Assembly (NCBI RefSeq): GCF_022581195.2
Contig: NC_061465.1
Coordinates: 4,094,501 to 4,158,500, forward strand
DNA from: Helicoverpa zea
Taxonomy: Eukaryota > Arthropoda > Insecta > Lepidoptera > Noctuidae
DNA length: 64,000 nucleotides
Direction: 5' to 3'
Numbering within the stretch: position 1 is the first letter of the stretch; each line of letters begins with the position of its first letter. Both the position numbers and the translations under genes were made by a program. Shown in pieces: positions 1 through 12,325 of this stretch. The notes under the pieces are model-generated. The model made no database searches. It was not told the DNA's origin and worked only from the letters and a program-made list of their open reading frames with translations.

Positions 1-70
1 GCACTAAACAACTAAATATATACACTAAAGAGCTTTGTTACGTATACTGATTCTATCGCTCGTTGTGCAG

Positions 71-3000
71 TTCGAAGTGAAGGAGAGGAAGCGAAGGCAG
101 GAGGCCGCGGAGGCCGCAGAACGCGAGCAGCGCGAGAGAGAAGCCGCCGAGGCCGCGGCCGCCGCCGCCGCCGCGCAGGACGCCGTCGACCGCGCGCAGA
201 CGCCGCAGGAACAACAACCTCAAGGTCAGTTGCAGATCAACTACCTAGCTATTACGTAGTCAGGCCTATTTACACCGACAATGTTTGTGTTGCCGGTGAA
301 CTTGGCCATCATATTCGAGGATAGACTTGATCTTATTTCAATGATGACATAAAAAAAGTGTAGAATGCCGATCAAAATGCATTTTTTTTTAAATTTCGGG
401 TTGAAATTTTTTCTCTAATTTATATCTGTTGGTTTAACGTGATGTTGTAGTTTTGTTTTTGATCGGGATTTTATACTTTAATTGTTGTTCAGAGACGATT
501 TTTCTGATTGGTTTAATTTTAATAATGAATATGATGATAAATTCATATTATAAGCTAAGTTACAAAAAATTCTAAATAGTAGTCGGCCTTTATTTCCAAG
601 TTTCGACATTTATAAATGACTGCCAAGTCAAAACAAGGAAAAGAACATTAATTTCTATAAAAGATAGCATCACTTCGTCTCACAGATTGCAATGTAAGCA
701 CGCATGTGTAATGTCTTCTTCTAGCACTGTCCAATCATAACGTAAACTGTTCAGTATGATACGATATTTGAAATTTCCACTAACTTTCACCATAACGGTG
801 AATGCTGCTTGCATATTGCAATAACACTTACAAATAGTAATTATGATGAGAATTACTGTTCAAAATAAAGTGTAGGACTATTGATTTTAAGTACTTATAA
901 AGAGATTAAGCACATTTCGCACTACAGCCAACGAAGGCTTACGGCAATGCTTGCCGCTTGACGTGTGAATTTCTTTATGCCCTTTTTGATCGCTTATTCA
1001 GTCGACTAACAAAACCGCTTCAAAATAAAGTTGAAATAAGAAGTGAGTTGGATAATTCCGGTTCGGTTAGTCGATGGAATACCGCGTGTGTCACTGGGCC
1101 GTTACTTACCGATGTGTTGTCCACACATGCACACGCGTAGTCGTAAGGAGAACATCCACTAAAGCGGCTGAGAAGGCCCAAGAGCGACCGCATTCCCAGC
1201 CAGGTAACAAGAGCGCTTATTATAAACCTACCGTTGTTAAACTATACCCGGCTCTTGGCATGTGCTTCTACGGTAGTTTCAAATGGGTGTACTCTGCAAT
1301 TCTGTCGGGTTACACTGCGCTCGAATACTTAGAACCACTTGGGACGTTAGTTAATTAACTGTGATTAATTTTATTAGCTTGAAAGCTTTTTTTTATTATG
1401 TACTTATTAAAGTATTTTCTTTCGTAATAGGTTTAATTTTTGTAGGTTATTTTTACGTAAACCGTAGTTGGGGTTTAAGCACAGTTTTCTTTTTATTGCA
1501 CGATTTTCAATTTTATTCTTCACATTACACAGTCTCGTTTTATGGTGATGGTTTACTTTCTGTCAGTTCACCATTTAAACTACTGTTATCATTGATCATC
1601 TCAATCATCAGTCGGGGTTTAAAACCTTTTTAATAGGAAATACACGCACTTGACTATGTGGAAGGCACATAATTTAAATATCGTTTTATACCCCGATATT
1701 TTAAATCTTCGTTCATGATCATATTTCTAGAATATGTAACATATTTTTGTCTACATTTTGATGGTATCGTATATATATTTTATACTATTATTGTGACGTC
1801 ATACAGCTAATCACGGTGATGGTTTGATACTCTTGTCTCCATGTCTGTTCTGTGCTATCTCTGTTTCATTTAATGAGGACTTGTCATTTCATTTAGTATC
1901 TCTACTAGTGTGGTGTTGTTTTCATCTTCTATAAACATTTCGTATTAAAAAAATCTTCAATGGTATATTTTCTAAATTGCTTGATGTAATATGTTCAAAA
2001 CGATAAAGATGACGATAACACCAGCTAGTAGAGAAGCTGCCTCATACAATTTACGCCAGAAATGTATTATTATTATATATCTTTAAGTCGTGTCCGTTGC
2101 TTTCTGTATTCTTGTACAAACGGAGCTGACTCCAACCAAGGTAGGTATAACACTGTAAACTTACTAGCTTCACTGTCTTGCTTCTATATATTATGCATCC
2201 GCTTTGTCTAATAGCTTATATTTATAAATAAATGTATCAAGTAAGTATATACAACTTTAATCTGTACATATGTACACTAGTCTTTTTAATAGTCATCACT
2301 TTTTATCACTAACACGGGGCTATGGTTTACCATTAATTGCTTAAAAGGGAGAACCTAATGCTTTCTCATTACAAAGCAAAAGAAAATAAATTGAAACCCA
2401 GGGAAATTAGGCAGGGTATGTTAACCGGAATGTCGACTATCCTTTATTAATAAGTAATACTTGGAAAGTAGAAGTAATATAGGTAACTCGTATGTGTAGC
2501 ATGTATGTCTATATTTATATACAATTGCGTACACGTTTTTAAGTATACAAGCAATATTGCTTCTCAAATTACAATTTAAAATGATTTACGTGTACGGAAT
2601 TGTAGTAATGTAGCATGTAGTGATACGTAACGTAAGCATGTGAGCACGTAGTGTGTAGACGTAACTGGCACGTAGATGTAACGCATGCAGAGTTGCGCGA
2701 GGCGTCCCCCGCCTCGTCCCCCGCCCCGGCCGCGGCTCCCGCCACCGAGCCCGACTCCCCGCCCCGACCCTCCACGTCTAAACAGACGCCCGCCAAACCT
2801 GCACGCCTGTCCAGTGAGTATCGTAGACTTAACATACACTCTAATGTCAATGCGGCATGGTTTCAATTTCATTATCACTTGTTTTACAGTTTTACGGTTC
2901 CAATAACAAAATTCTTTAGTTATAAAAAAATCCTAAGTTCTTTTTTCTTACCTGAAATGAAATTTGAATCATGCCCGTGAATGTAAATGAAACTCTTAAC

Positions 3001-6000
3001 CCGCTGTTATGTAATGGCGATACGGTACCTTAACATGTATTGTACAGTGTATGTGTACCTTGGACTGCATGATAACATCTGTGTTTTTGTTATTTACCTA
3101 CTACTCTGTGTCAGGTTTAGAGAATACGAACTTTTACAATTTTAGCATGAAAAGCTTTTGTTTTTGCTGCGTCGCAATTTTGTTTTTATGTTGCTTTGAA
3201 TTATTTTTGTTTTTTTTTGTTTCTTCCTCGTCCCGATCACCTGAATTTGCGATCCTTTGTTGCGGTAAAATGTAATGCCCTACCCGATGAATCCTTGTCA
3301 CGGCCCTTGTTCGTAACGTTGCACTATCCCCGGTACCCACCCGTCCCTGTCTGGCGTGGACAGCTCCCGGCACGAGCTCGACGCCGGCCACGCCGTCTAG
3401 TTCCGGTAAGGTGAAGTCGCGGTCACGAAGCAAGTCGCCCTTCAGGAGTTTCCGATGGCGCACGGCGAAGAAACTGCTATCCGGAACTCATCATAGCGAC
3501 GACGAAGGTATCCGTGGTAGGGGACGGTGATGGACGGACTCTGCGCTCTTTTAACTGACATATGAATATCGATAGATGTTTCAGTTTGTTTAGGCACAGG
3601 TTATAATCAATGTATCAGGCAAGGTATGCTTTTTTTGAAAAAGGGTGTAGCAAGTAGAGTTGATATGAGACAAAGGATTTATTACTGTAGTAGTTTAATT
3701 GGTAAAATTTTATGAAGTCCCCTTAATCGCTCATAACAAATGCCCCTTGAGATTTAGATGACCACGACCGTAGTAGAAATCACTTAAATTATTTATAAAT
3801 CCGATAAACAAAATTGATTAGTGTTATCCGTAAAGTCCGTCCACGACCGTCCATCCCCTTTTTGTCTTACGATGTGTTTTCGCGAAGAGCTTTGTTTGTG
3901 CTGCTGTGATTGTGACGCGCATGTTTTATTTTACTCTCCAATATACGCAATGAAACCACTGTATATTCGTGGCTTTTATTCTAAATTGTTCGGACATGAC
4001 GCCTGTGTATCAAACCTATCACTTTTTAGAACGACGAAATTTATAGGAGCAATATTAGATGTTAGATTTTAAGTCGCGCCTTCTGGATGAGTTCACTTTT
4101 TAATCGACGCCAAATAATGAAAAAAAAAAAACTTTTAGTAAAAAAATCTCGATATAAAAGTGAGCTGATCTGTTGGCATAATATATGTTGTGTTGAATGC
4201 GTGTACGAAGTTGTTCTTGTGTACAGAGGGCGCTAGTCCCGCGAGTGAAGACGAAGGCGTAGAGGGGACGTTGGTGCGCAAACACGAGTGGGAGTCCGCC
4301 GCCAAACGAGCTTCCAACAGGTAAATAACGTTACCTATTTAATAACGTTACCCAATTTATCTAATTCCAACAATTTTTACAAGAGCTATTTTACACCCAA
4401 TTTATCTTTACCCAACAATTATTACAACATGTTTTACCTATAATAATTAAATTCACGGCAATGAATTGTACTTCCAAAGATTACATCGTCAATGTACAGA
4501 TTGTAAAGAAAAAATATGAATAAACTGATATTTACATCGGGCCCAAATTCATCGATGACATCAACCTCAGCTTACATTAAAGAAACAACTGTTTACTTTA
4601 AATATCCACGTTCAAATTTCAAACTTTTTCGGATGTTCACGTTTGTGGAAATATGTTTGTTGTTGCTGTCATTGAACTTGGGTCTCAATAAAAAAAAAAA
4701 AACATGGTGAATTTAATCAATGGTGAAATATTTGCGTTCATAGATCATGGGACAAAGTGTATGTGGTGGCGAAGGACGGGCGCATGTCGTTCTACAAGGA
4801 CCAGAAGGCATACAAGGCGGCGCCCGACGCGCACTGGCGCGGCGAGGCGCCTCTCGACCTCAACGGCGCCGTCGTTGAAGTCGCCGCCAACTACACTAAG
4901 AAGAAGCACGTTTTCCGTCTCAGGTATGTTCTTCTAATATGTATTTGACGTTTCTAAATTTAAAAATATTAAAGAAAGAAATATAAAATTTTAAGTGTAC
5001 AAACAAATTTATCCAAAAAAGCCAACTTATCATTGAATTGATCTTTTAATGGTAAATTAGTTTATTATCATTACATTTATACCTGTAGATTTTGTTTGTT
5101 TTTAATTTAATACTAACAGTAGGTTAAGATATAAAATACTATTGATATTCAGAAAATTGAAATAAAATATTTGGATGTGCCAAAAACATAAGCTTTCTTG
5201 AAAGTTGGGTAAAAATTATGGATCTTTAGTTACAATGTCAGAGTCACATTTTGTGGTGCATAACTTCTTTTCAAAAAGGTAGGATGGATGGAGACTTTGT
5301 ACTATTCTTTGAAAAGTGATTAATTTTACTTTATGTAACCTTATAAAGTATTGTGTTAATAAAACTAATTTTAAGTCTTAAGTATTTTTGTAAAGGACGC
5401 TTAGGTCGAAGAAATGTTGCCCTTTTCCTAAATGAGCTTGTATGATGACTTGCTAAATGAGCTTTTTGACGTGTTCCCGTAGACTGAGCAGCGGCGCGGA
5501 GTTCCTGCTGCAGGCGCACGACGAGGCGGAGATGGCGTGGTGGCTGGACGGGCTGCGCGCGCGGGCGGCGGCGCCGGCGCCGCGCTCGCACACGCTGCCG
5601 GCGCCCGCCAACACCGAGCCCAAGCGCCGCTCCTTCTTCACGCTCAAGAAAAAGTCAGTCACCCTCCTCTCTCAGCTATACGCCCCGTAGCGTGCACGTG
5701 TGTACCACATACACTAATCCCCTTACAGCACGGAGGAAAAAACTAGCGGAGGTGCCATAACGGAAAAGTCACGTGCCAAAATGTTGGTGAGCGGGGCACG
5801 AGGAACATTATTGTTTTCGCTCTTATACGCCTTCTTTGGACCCGAGAAATTTTTTAAACAAATCAAATATCGTTGACAGATGTCTCAAATAACCTTAGTT
5901 GACTCATAACTGATCGTTTTGGTCCTGCCTACGGTAGAAATTTGATCTACAAGAAAGCGCCTGACCTACCCACATTATGACATCTCCGCTCGTCTTGGGC

Positions 6001-7311
6001 TCGTCGTGGGTTACAGGAACTCTGTCTCTTGCCTTCGCTTCGTATTAATGGCCTATGGACACCGGGGATAGCAGAACTACACTGATTTCTTTTCTATAAC
6101 TTATCTATCGATTGTTTTGCGATTAGAGATTGACAGTATAGCATTTACGCCACTATGTTTTGCATCGACGTCATGCTATTGAAATACTTTTCAATGCTAC
6201 GGCGTCAACTAAAAATGTTTGAATTTATATTGTATTCCGCCGAGATAGATTTGAATGTCTTGAGGCAAAATAATATTCTAAAGCTACTCTGCTATGCCGT
6301 CCTCAATGTCCATAGGCCATTAGGTACACTTTTCTTCTTTGCAACTGCTTTAAACAATTGAAGAAGACTGAAGACTATTTTATTAGCCTACACTTTTTAT
6401 CTAATTCCCAAGTTAGGTTCAGACCAACCTTTAAAAATCAAACAACCGATTTAGTCCCGAAAAGAAAGTTTACTGTACAGACCAAGGAAAATTGTACACA
6501 CTTTATCTTCTTTATAATATTCTTGTTCGAAATCTTCCATGGAACTTCTAAATCGTATTTTTTCTCAACTAGGGTGGGCATGGCGTCCAGAAGAGTGGCA
6601 TTTAATGTTGTCGCCTTCATATATGCACCTTAGATGACTTGCATGCGGGTATATAGGGTTTTAGTTAAAGAGTTTTGGGGAAAATGGTCTCAAATGCCAT
6701 TCTATGTCTAACAACAAATAGATCACTTATTAATTTACTACTTTTTTGTGGTCCTTGGAATTTTTTCATTGTTCAATTCAACCTTTTTGGTGAATCTTTA
6801 ATTGTGTGTCTCGTCAGTAATTTTCAATATAAAAACTATCACTCCATAATGATGTTCATTTTGTTTTGTGGATGGTGTAGTGGGGGGCTTATCTCTTTAT
6901 TAATCAGACACAATTAACGACATATTGTTGACACTAAAATATTGACTTGGTAACACTTATCTTACCCGCCATTTTGACTGACACAAACGGCTAAACACTA
7001 ACAGTTATTATTTTTATACTCCATTTCATTTCGCGAACGATATAACTGACACCTGCTTCATGTCATCAATGACTAACTTTGCGCTTTTTTAATCAAAGCT
7101 GTTGTAAAAATACAGTACTGAATGGCTGATCTTTTAAGCGGTATCACACTGGCGCTGTTTTGTAAAACTGAGTGGATTATCCGCTGGTGTGAAACCGCTG
7201 TAATGCTTTCTGGGTCTTAAGATTTTTCTTTGTTGTGTGACTGTCAGTTAATCGAAGTAAATGTATAAAGTAATTGAGTAACGTGTGTTATGTCCACAGC
7301 TAAACAGTTGA
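71..7311 (+). CDS. beta-Spec: Beta-spectrin, C-terminal part (3' end of gene, partial)
   Basis: Spectrin beta chain crosslinks actin under the plasma membrane. Only the 3' end lies here. Exons placed by GT-AG sites and matching phase are 71-224, 2691-2813, 3364-3507, 4227-4320, 4744-4923, 5483-5653, 5729-5786 and 7300-7311. The first encodes a charged Ala/Glu/Arg linker (FEVKERKRRQEAAEAAE). The next two encode Ser/Pro/Thr linker, including KSRSRSKSPFRSFRW. Exons 4-6 encode the PH domain, from GTLVRKHEWES through SWDKVYVVAKDGRMSFYKDQ and KKKHVFRLR to the terminal helix EMAWWLDGLRA. This is followed by a KRRSFFTLKKK tail, which is characteristic of conventional beta-spectrin rather than beta-heavy. 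The actin-binding and spectrin repeats must lie left of the window. The final exon (Leu-Asn-Ser-stop) is inferred from an acceptor and phase 0; reading through the 5786 donor would instead stop at 5874-5876. PH identity is near certain; the last two exons are less so. Confidence 0.93.
3405..3508 (+). promoter_or_regulatory. Two in-phase candidate 5' splice sites in beta-spectrin exon 3
   Basis: The exon starting at 3364 can end at 3405 (strong donor, G|GTAAGG) or at 3507 (weaker donor, G|GTATCC). Both leave a phase-1 end, so both join to the exon at 4227 in frame. They differ by exactly 102 bases (34 codons), which encode the basic KSRSRSKSPFRSFRW segment just before the PH domain. The long form is preferred because the segment looks like conserved spectrin sequence. 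Alternative use is inference. Confidence 0.5.
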
Positions 7312-8735
7312 GGAGCGTGTGGGTGCGGGCGCCAGTTTCCTCATTACGCTGCGGGGCGGCCTCGCGCCGCGTGCAGTGCGCGACGCGTGGCCGACGCGTC
7401 GCTCGCGTGTGGCGCACGCGTGGCGCACGTGAGGCACGCGGTGCCGACGGCCGCCGCGCATTTCTCACGACGCTTGCAGCTGTAAGCTTTGCTAATGACG
7501 AAATATTGTCGACTCGCGGCACTATCGACCGTCGATACGGTCCATGTTATTATTATTAATATTATTTTTTTGTTGCGTACGAAACGTTATTTGAGACTGT
7601 TCGGTATCTGAGTGTTCGATCGTTCGCCCTCGTAAACCGTATTTATTGTTCGATATTCGTATCGAAGATTGAAGATATTATAGTAGATTTTATCCAGGTA
7701 TGTACGATCCCACCCCTCGAAAGTGTAATTGTTATGATATGAAACGATTATGATTAAATTAAATACATATTATTATTATAAAATTCTAAATGCGTCGCTA
7801 TTTATACATAGATGATTTTAGTGTTTAAATTCAGATTGAGAATATATATATTTTAATTATTTATATTGAAAATGGAGCTAGTGTAATGTAAATTCAGTTG
7901 AACTAGAAATGTATGTCGTGCGATTTACTAATGATTCAAATTTAAATAATTAAAAAGAGTTTTAATCTATGACCAATGTAATACCAATCGACGGAATTTG
8001 ACTATCGCATTTGATAATGTTTAACTTAGCTAGACGACGGAAGATTGTAACCGCATTTACATTCAATAGACGATTTCCCAGTGGATTGATGTTTTACTAA
8101 TTGTATCGACAGCTTTGCTACGTTTGGAGCAATTCGACATAATGTAACGTAAGCTACGTACATAAATTGTATTAGATTTAATTTCCATTATAAAGTGTCT
8201 TCTCTTCGACTGTTGGTCGCCGCTGTCCGCTTACAAATGCCGCATTTAAAGTAAATATTATCAGATTTCCTTAGATTGTCGTTGTTAGCGAGGGGCGAGT
8301 AGATGATAGTATAGTCGGTAACTCGGTACTGCGTAGAGAGCGGGCGCCGGCGACCAGCTGTCATATAGTAATCCAAGTTGTAAGTATGCTTGATCGCCTC
8401 ATAAGTGCTTCTATGAAATGACGTATTTCTATTATGAACATTAATTTTGTAATGATTATTTTTACTGCCAATTTCACAAATAATAATTAATTTTTATAAG
8501 TAATTATAACTAAATTTCACATTTCATAATATTACGTACACACATTTTTAGTTCTATTCGTGTTATGGTTATTGTATATTTGGCGAGTGTGGTGGTGTTC
8601 GCAAGATGTCCGTTGTGTCGTCGAACTACTGCCACATTGATCACTGCATGTTTCGTAAACCTATGTTTATACTTATTTTATTTTAAAGAACTTTATTGAT
8701 GAGAATATAAAATAAATGATGTTTTCAAAGAATCT
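7312..8735 (+). other. Probable beta-spectrin 3' UTR with poly(A) signal
   Basis: After the proposed stop at 7309-7311 there is no sustained coding potential. A CpG-dense stretch (about 7315-7480) is followed by AT-rich sequence up to an AATAAA at 8711-8716 and a T-rich downstream stretch. This fits a 3' UTR of about 1.4 kb. The end is inferred from the signal alone. Confidence 0.55.
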
Positions 8736-8789
8736 GGGTTTTCTTTTATTATAAGCACTTTTTTTTAACGACGCGTCAAAAATCATCAA

Positions 8790-8955
8790 ATGATCCTCAT
8801 CCTCATCCTCATCCCCTCCCGCTGTAGGTTAGCAGCGGCGAGGGAGTGTCAGACTGTTACTAACTAAAAACCGTTGTGTTCCGTCATAGGCCTTTTTAAG
8901 TGCCAGGGCCGCGGTATCTCTTTCGAACAACCCGCAGCCCCGGCAGGTATTACAA
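8790..8955. repeat. Interspersed moth repeat fragment
   Basis: A segment with 'gggagtgtc', 'cagggccgcgg', 'ctctttcgaacaa' and 'cccgcagc' blocks. The same blocks recur in the same order at about 25640-25765 in intron 1 of the fourth protease gene, so it is dispersed. Family not identified. The rest of 8736-9195 shows nothing recognisable except the approach to the next gene. Confidence 0.6.
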
Positions 8956-9195
8956 GCACCTTTAGTTTGGATTATCAAATACAATTTTATTAACAAGTAC
9001 CGCGTCATTCTAAGAGGTGAGACGAGGTCTCAAAAATGACTGTTATCATATCTGTTATCAAGATATTGATATCACCTGTCAAATTCTTCCCTCGTACTCC
9101 AAATTTGTCATTCAAGAGATAAAATGTAGCATTTTCTCACGTTCATGTACCAAGTATCATAGTGTAGTATTTTGTTCTGTGAAAATTAAATAATA

Positions 9196-12100
9196 ATGTT
9201 GGCTGTGTTTATAAGTGCGTTGCCTCTCTTGGCGTTGAGTGCGAGTGGTAGCAAGTGTGATGGTGACCTATGTTCCAAGAGCACAGCCAGGATTGTGGGC
9301 GGAGAGATCTCAGAGCAGAATAGTAGGCCTTTTCAGGTAAATCTGTCAGACTTTGACCGTCAGCAAAAAATAAACACATATTTTCGAGTTGATGTTTAAA
9401 AATATATCTTTTTAAATGTTAGGAAAAATATTTAGTGTTAATTCCGCGAGACAATAAATCGAGGTTTGTATTATGTAGCACTATTCTCATGCACATGCAA
9501 TCTCTTCAACAAAACATACTGACTATTGCAAATTGTATCAAATTCATGTCTTGACAACAATAACTGATTGGGATACTTCGAAAGATATATTCCTCAATAC
9601 AACTTATCCACAATGCATAATACATATTTGGTACATTCGTTAGGTACAAACAATGATTTTTATCATCTTTATTTAAAAAAAAACTTGTTTGATACACCTA
9701 CCTGAATTACTTTTGCAAGTATATTACCAAAGGGTCCATTGTTGAGTTCTCAGCAAGACTGCATACACTGTAGGTGGCCCTGTACTCTCGCGTGGGCACG
9801 ACAGGAGAGCTGGGCTTCTGCGGGGGCGCTCTCATCAGCCAGGAGTGGGTGGTGACCGCGGCTCACTGCTGCTTCCATGATGGCGAGGAAGTCAACCATG
9901 TACAGGTAATAATGGGTCACTGTCAGGGATAAATTGATTGGTTCTTGTCGAAAACGGAGTGTGACTTCTTGGAGAGAGTTAACATCAGATGAAGTATTGA
10001 TCGTAGCAAGGTCAAACGATGGCCTTGAATTTTATGTAGACTGTTAATCGTTGAAAAAAATCAAGTCAACCTAGTCATCCACAATTCTACATGGCCTGAA
10101 AGTAGGTACATACATCAGCCATTTTGAGGCCCAAGTTCACTAAAAACAAACGTCCGTTTTTCTTAGAACAACTATTTTAATAAAATTAGAAACATGAAAT
10201 TGAAAATTAACTTGAATCAATTATTTTATGAAAACTGACGGTTATTTGTCCGGGAACTTGGGCCTAAAAGAAACCACTGACGTCCGTCAAGTAAAAACAG
10301 ATTGGCCCTCAGACTTTTATACTAGTTTCTGGTTGCAGGCGATTCTTGGCGCCCATTCTCTATACGATCGCTACGAGAACGGGCGCCGCATCGTCAACGT
10401 GGCGGAGTTAGTGATACACCCCGAGTACAACCCTAACTCGTTCTCCAATGACATCGCACTGTTGAGGCTCGCTAATGTCGTGCAACTTTCTGGTAAGAGA
10501 ATTTGAATTCCAGGGTGAAAGTAAGGGCCTATGCACACCACGTTTTTTAAAACGCGTTCCCAAAACGCGCGTCGACGGCGCGTTTTTATCCTGCAGAGCA
10601 GTCCTGACTAGCGTGCGTATCGCGTCTGTAGGTATCGCTAAAACGCGCGTCGACGGCGCGTTAAAAAAACGTGGTGTGCATAGACCCCAAGGTACAGCTT
10701 CTCACTGAGTTATGGAGAAAACAATAAATGCCTCTGTTTGATTTGGAAATGTCTGTTTCTTATGAAGAAAGCACGAGCTACCTAACCTACACTACGTACC
10801 TATATACTGACCTCATTGTATCTAAGTATTGTTTCACCTGTAAGAAAATAAATAATTATTAAAGCCTGTATGAAACACCACACATGCCTAATCGATTAAT
10901 GTTAGGAGTTATATCAGGTGTGTGTCTCCGTCATTATAATTTAAGAGGAAAGAGTACCTACACATTTTTAACGTAACTTGACTTTTATTTAGTGCCGATG
11001 GATACTTACAATGCAAGCCATTCCCATATGTGTAGGTACAATATATGAATTTTACCTCATTTAGGCACTAAAAATAATAAATGAATGTTCACATTTCCAG
11101 ACATGATAAATACGATCCAGCTGCCGTACCGCAACATTTCATTATTCAACTTCGCCGGCGCCGGAGCTACCATCTCAGGGTGGGGCATTGCTGCGCAAGG
11201 TTTGTGTTTAATATTTTTAATAAAAGCATAATTTATTTCAACTATGTCTATGTCCAGAAAACCCTTAACTACTCCAAAAACCTGTATTGCCTAAGTATAC
11301 CATTTGCTGCTAAAGAAATAAAATCGAAACTGAAGCATTTATGTCATAAAGCAGTACTTATCATTGTTTAAAAAAAATCGTCTTCTTTGTTATTTTCGTA
11401 AAGGTACCAATAAGCTAATATTTTCAGGAGTGAACTTTGTATCGCCCACACTTCGGCAGAAGTTCATGACGGTGGTAACAGATAATTTCTGCAACGGCTA
11501 CTATTTTAACCAGCTCCCGGACACCACTGTGTGTACCTTCTATGGAAGTGCAGGCACGTGCAAGGTGAGGACACGCTAGAGCTAGGTACAATCGATCAAG
11601 AAGGCCTTGGCCCACTCAGGTTCACTTTTCCAAAGAATCGTAAGGAGAAATCGACCTTTCAAATGATACTCACCCGTTCAAGAAAGCCAAGGGTATGGTA
11701 TCTTTTGCGAAGGATATGGTAAAAGTCATCTAGAATTTAAAATGATACGGTGTACGAATAACTTTAAAAAGCTCCATGTAGGTAGGTGTTTTCCGACTGA
11801 AAGGAGATGGCTAAAAAAACGCCCAGAGGCGACAGAAACTTCATATTGTATGATTGGATTCACTCGCCAAAAATGGATGGATGCGTAAACGTTTTATCTA
11901 TTTAAAAGGCTATGCATGTTACAGGGTGACAATGGAGGTCCTATGACGATATTTTACAACGCAACCGAAGTGGATATTTTGGTAAGTACTTATTCCTATA
12001 GAATCCAAAGTCCAAATGGTGTTCTTTGGATTTGGATCGAACCTCCCAAATTCCCGCCACAATGATTGATCCTGTCTGGACAATCTCTTTTTCTATTAAA

Positions 12101-12325
12101 TAAAGAGAAGTTTCCGTTTTTGCAAAAAATCTGATTCTAGATAATACATGCATTTGAAAAATAAACTTACTAAAACGTCATCTGATTTCTTTCTTTTGTT
12201 GCAAGGTGGGCGTGACGTCATTCATCAGTGCCGACGGGTGCAATGATAACCGGCCCTCTGTGTTCACCAGGGTGCAGAGATACCTCGACTGGATCAACCA
12301 AGTCACTGGAATTGAAATTATTTAG
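9196..12325 (+). CDS. S1 serine protease homologue with catalytic Ser replaced by Asn
   Basis: Seven coding exons: 9196-9336, 9774-9905, 10339-10492, 11101-11199, 11428-11564, 11925-11981 and 12206-12325. All junctions are GT-AG with matching phases (0,0,1,1,0,0), giving 279 residues. A signal peptide (about residues 1-18) is followed by a short propeptide with two Cys and an activation site, Arg32|IVGG. His78 (VVTAAHC) and Asp129 (SNDIALL) of the triad are present. The GDSGGP motif reads GDNGGP, so Asn224 replaces the nucleophile Ser195. The three usual S1 disulfide pairs (42-58, 168-182, 191-220) can be assigned; residue 189 is Gly, as in chymotrypsin-like rather than trypsin-like enzymes. 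The protein is predicted to be secreted and folded but unable to cleave peptides: a non-catalytic homologue, perhaps regulatory or binding. Exon structure differs from the other four protease loci, so it is an older relative. It has no premature stop or frameshift, so it looks maintained. Confidence 0.88.
10525..10688. mobile_element. MITE-like inverted-repeat element in a protease intron
   Basis: The ends are inverted repeats: GGGCCTATGCACACCACG on the left and CGTGGTGTGCATAGACCCC on the right, with one or two mismatches over about 25 bases. Inside, a near-palindromic block (ACGCGCGTCGACGGCGCGT) occurs twice, at about 10565-10583 and 10642-10660, each near one end. No coding capacity. It lies between exons 3 and 4 of the first protease locus. 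A non-autonomous DNA transposon is the natural reading; superfamily not determined. Confidence 0.75.

Noticed and set aside
1074..1633. Open frames inside the large spectrin intron
   Set aside because: No recognisable domain; hydrophobic, AT-biased reading typical of intronic sequence.
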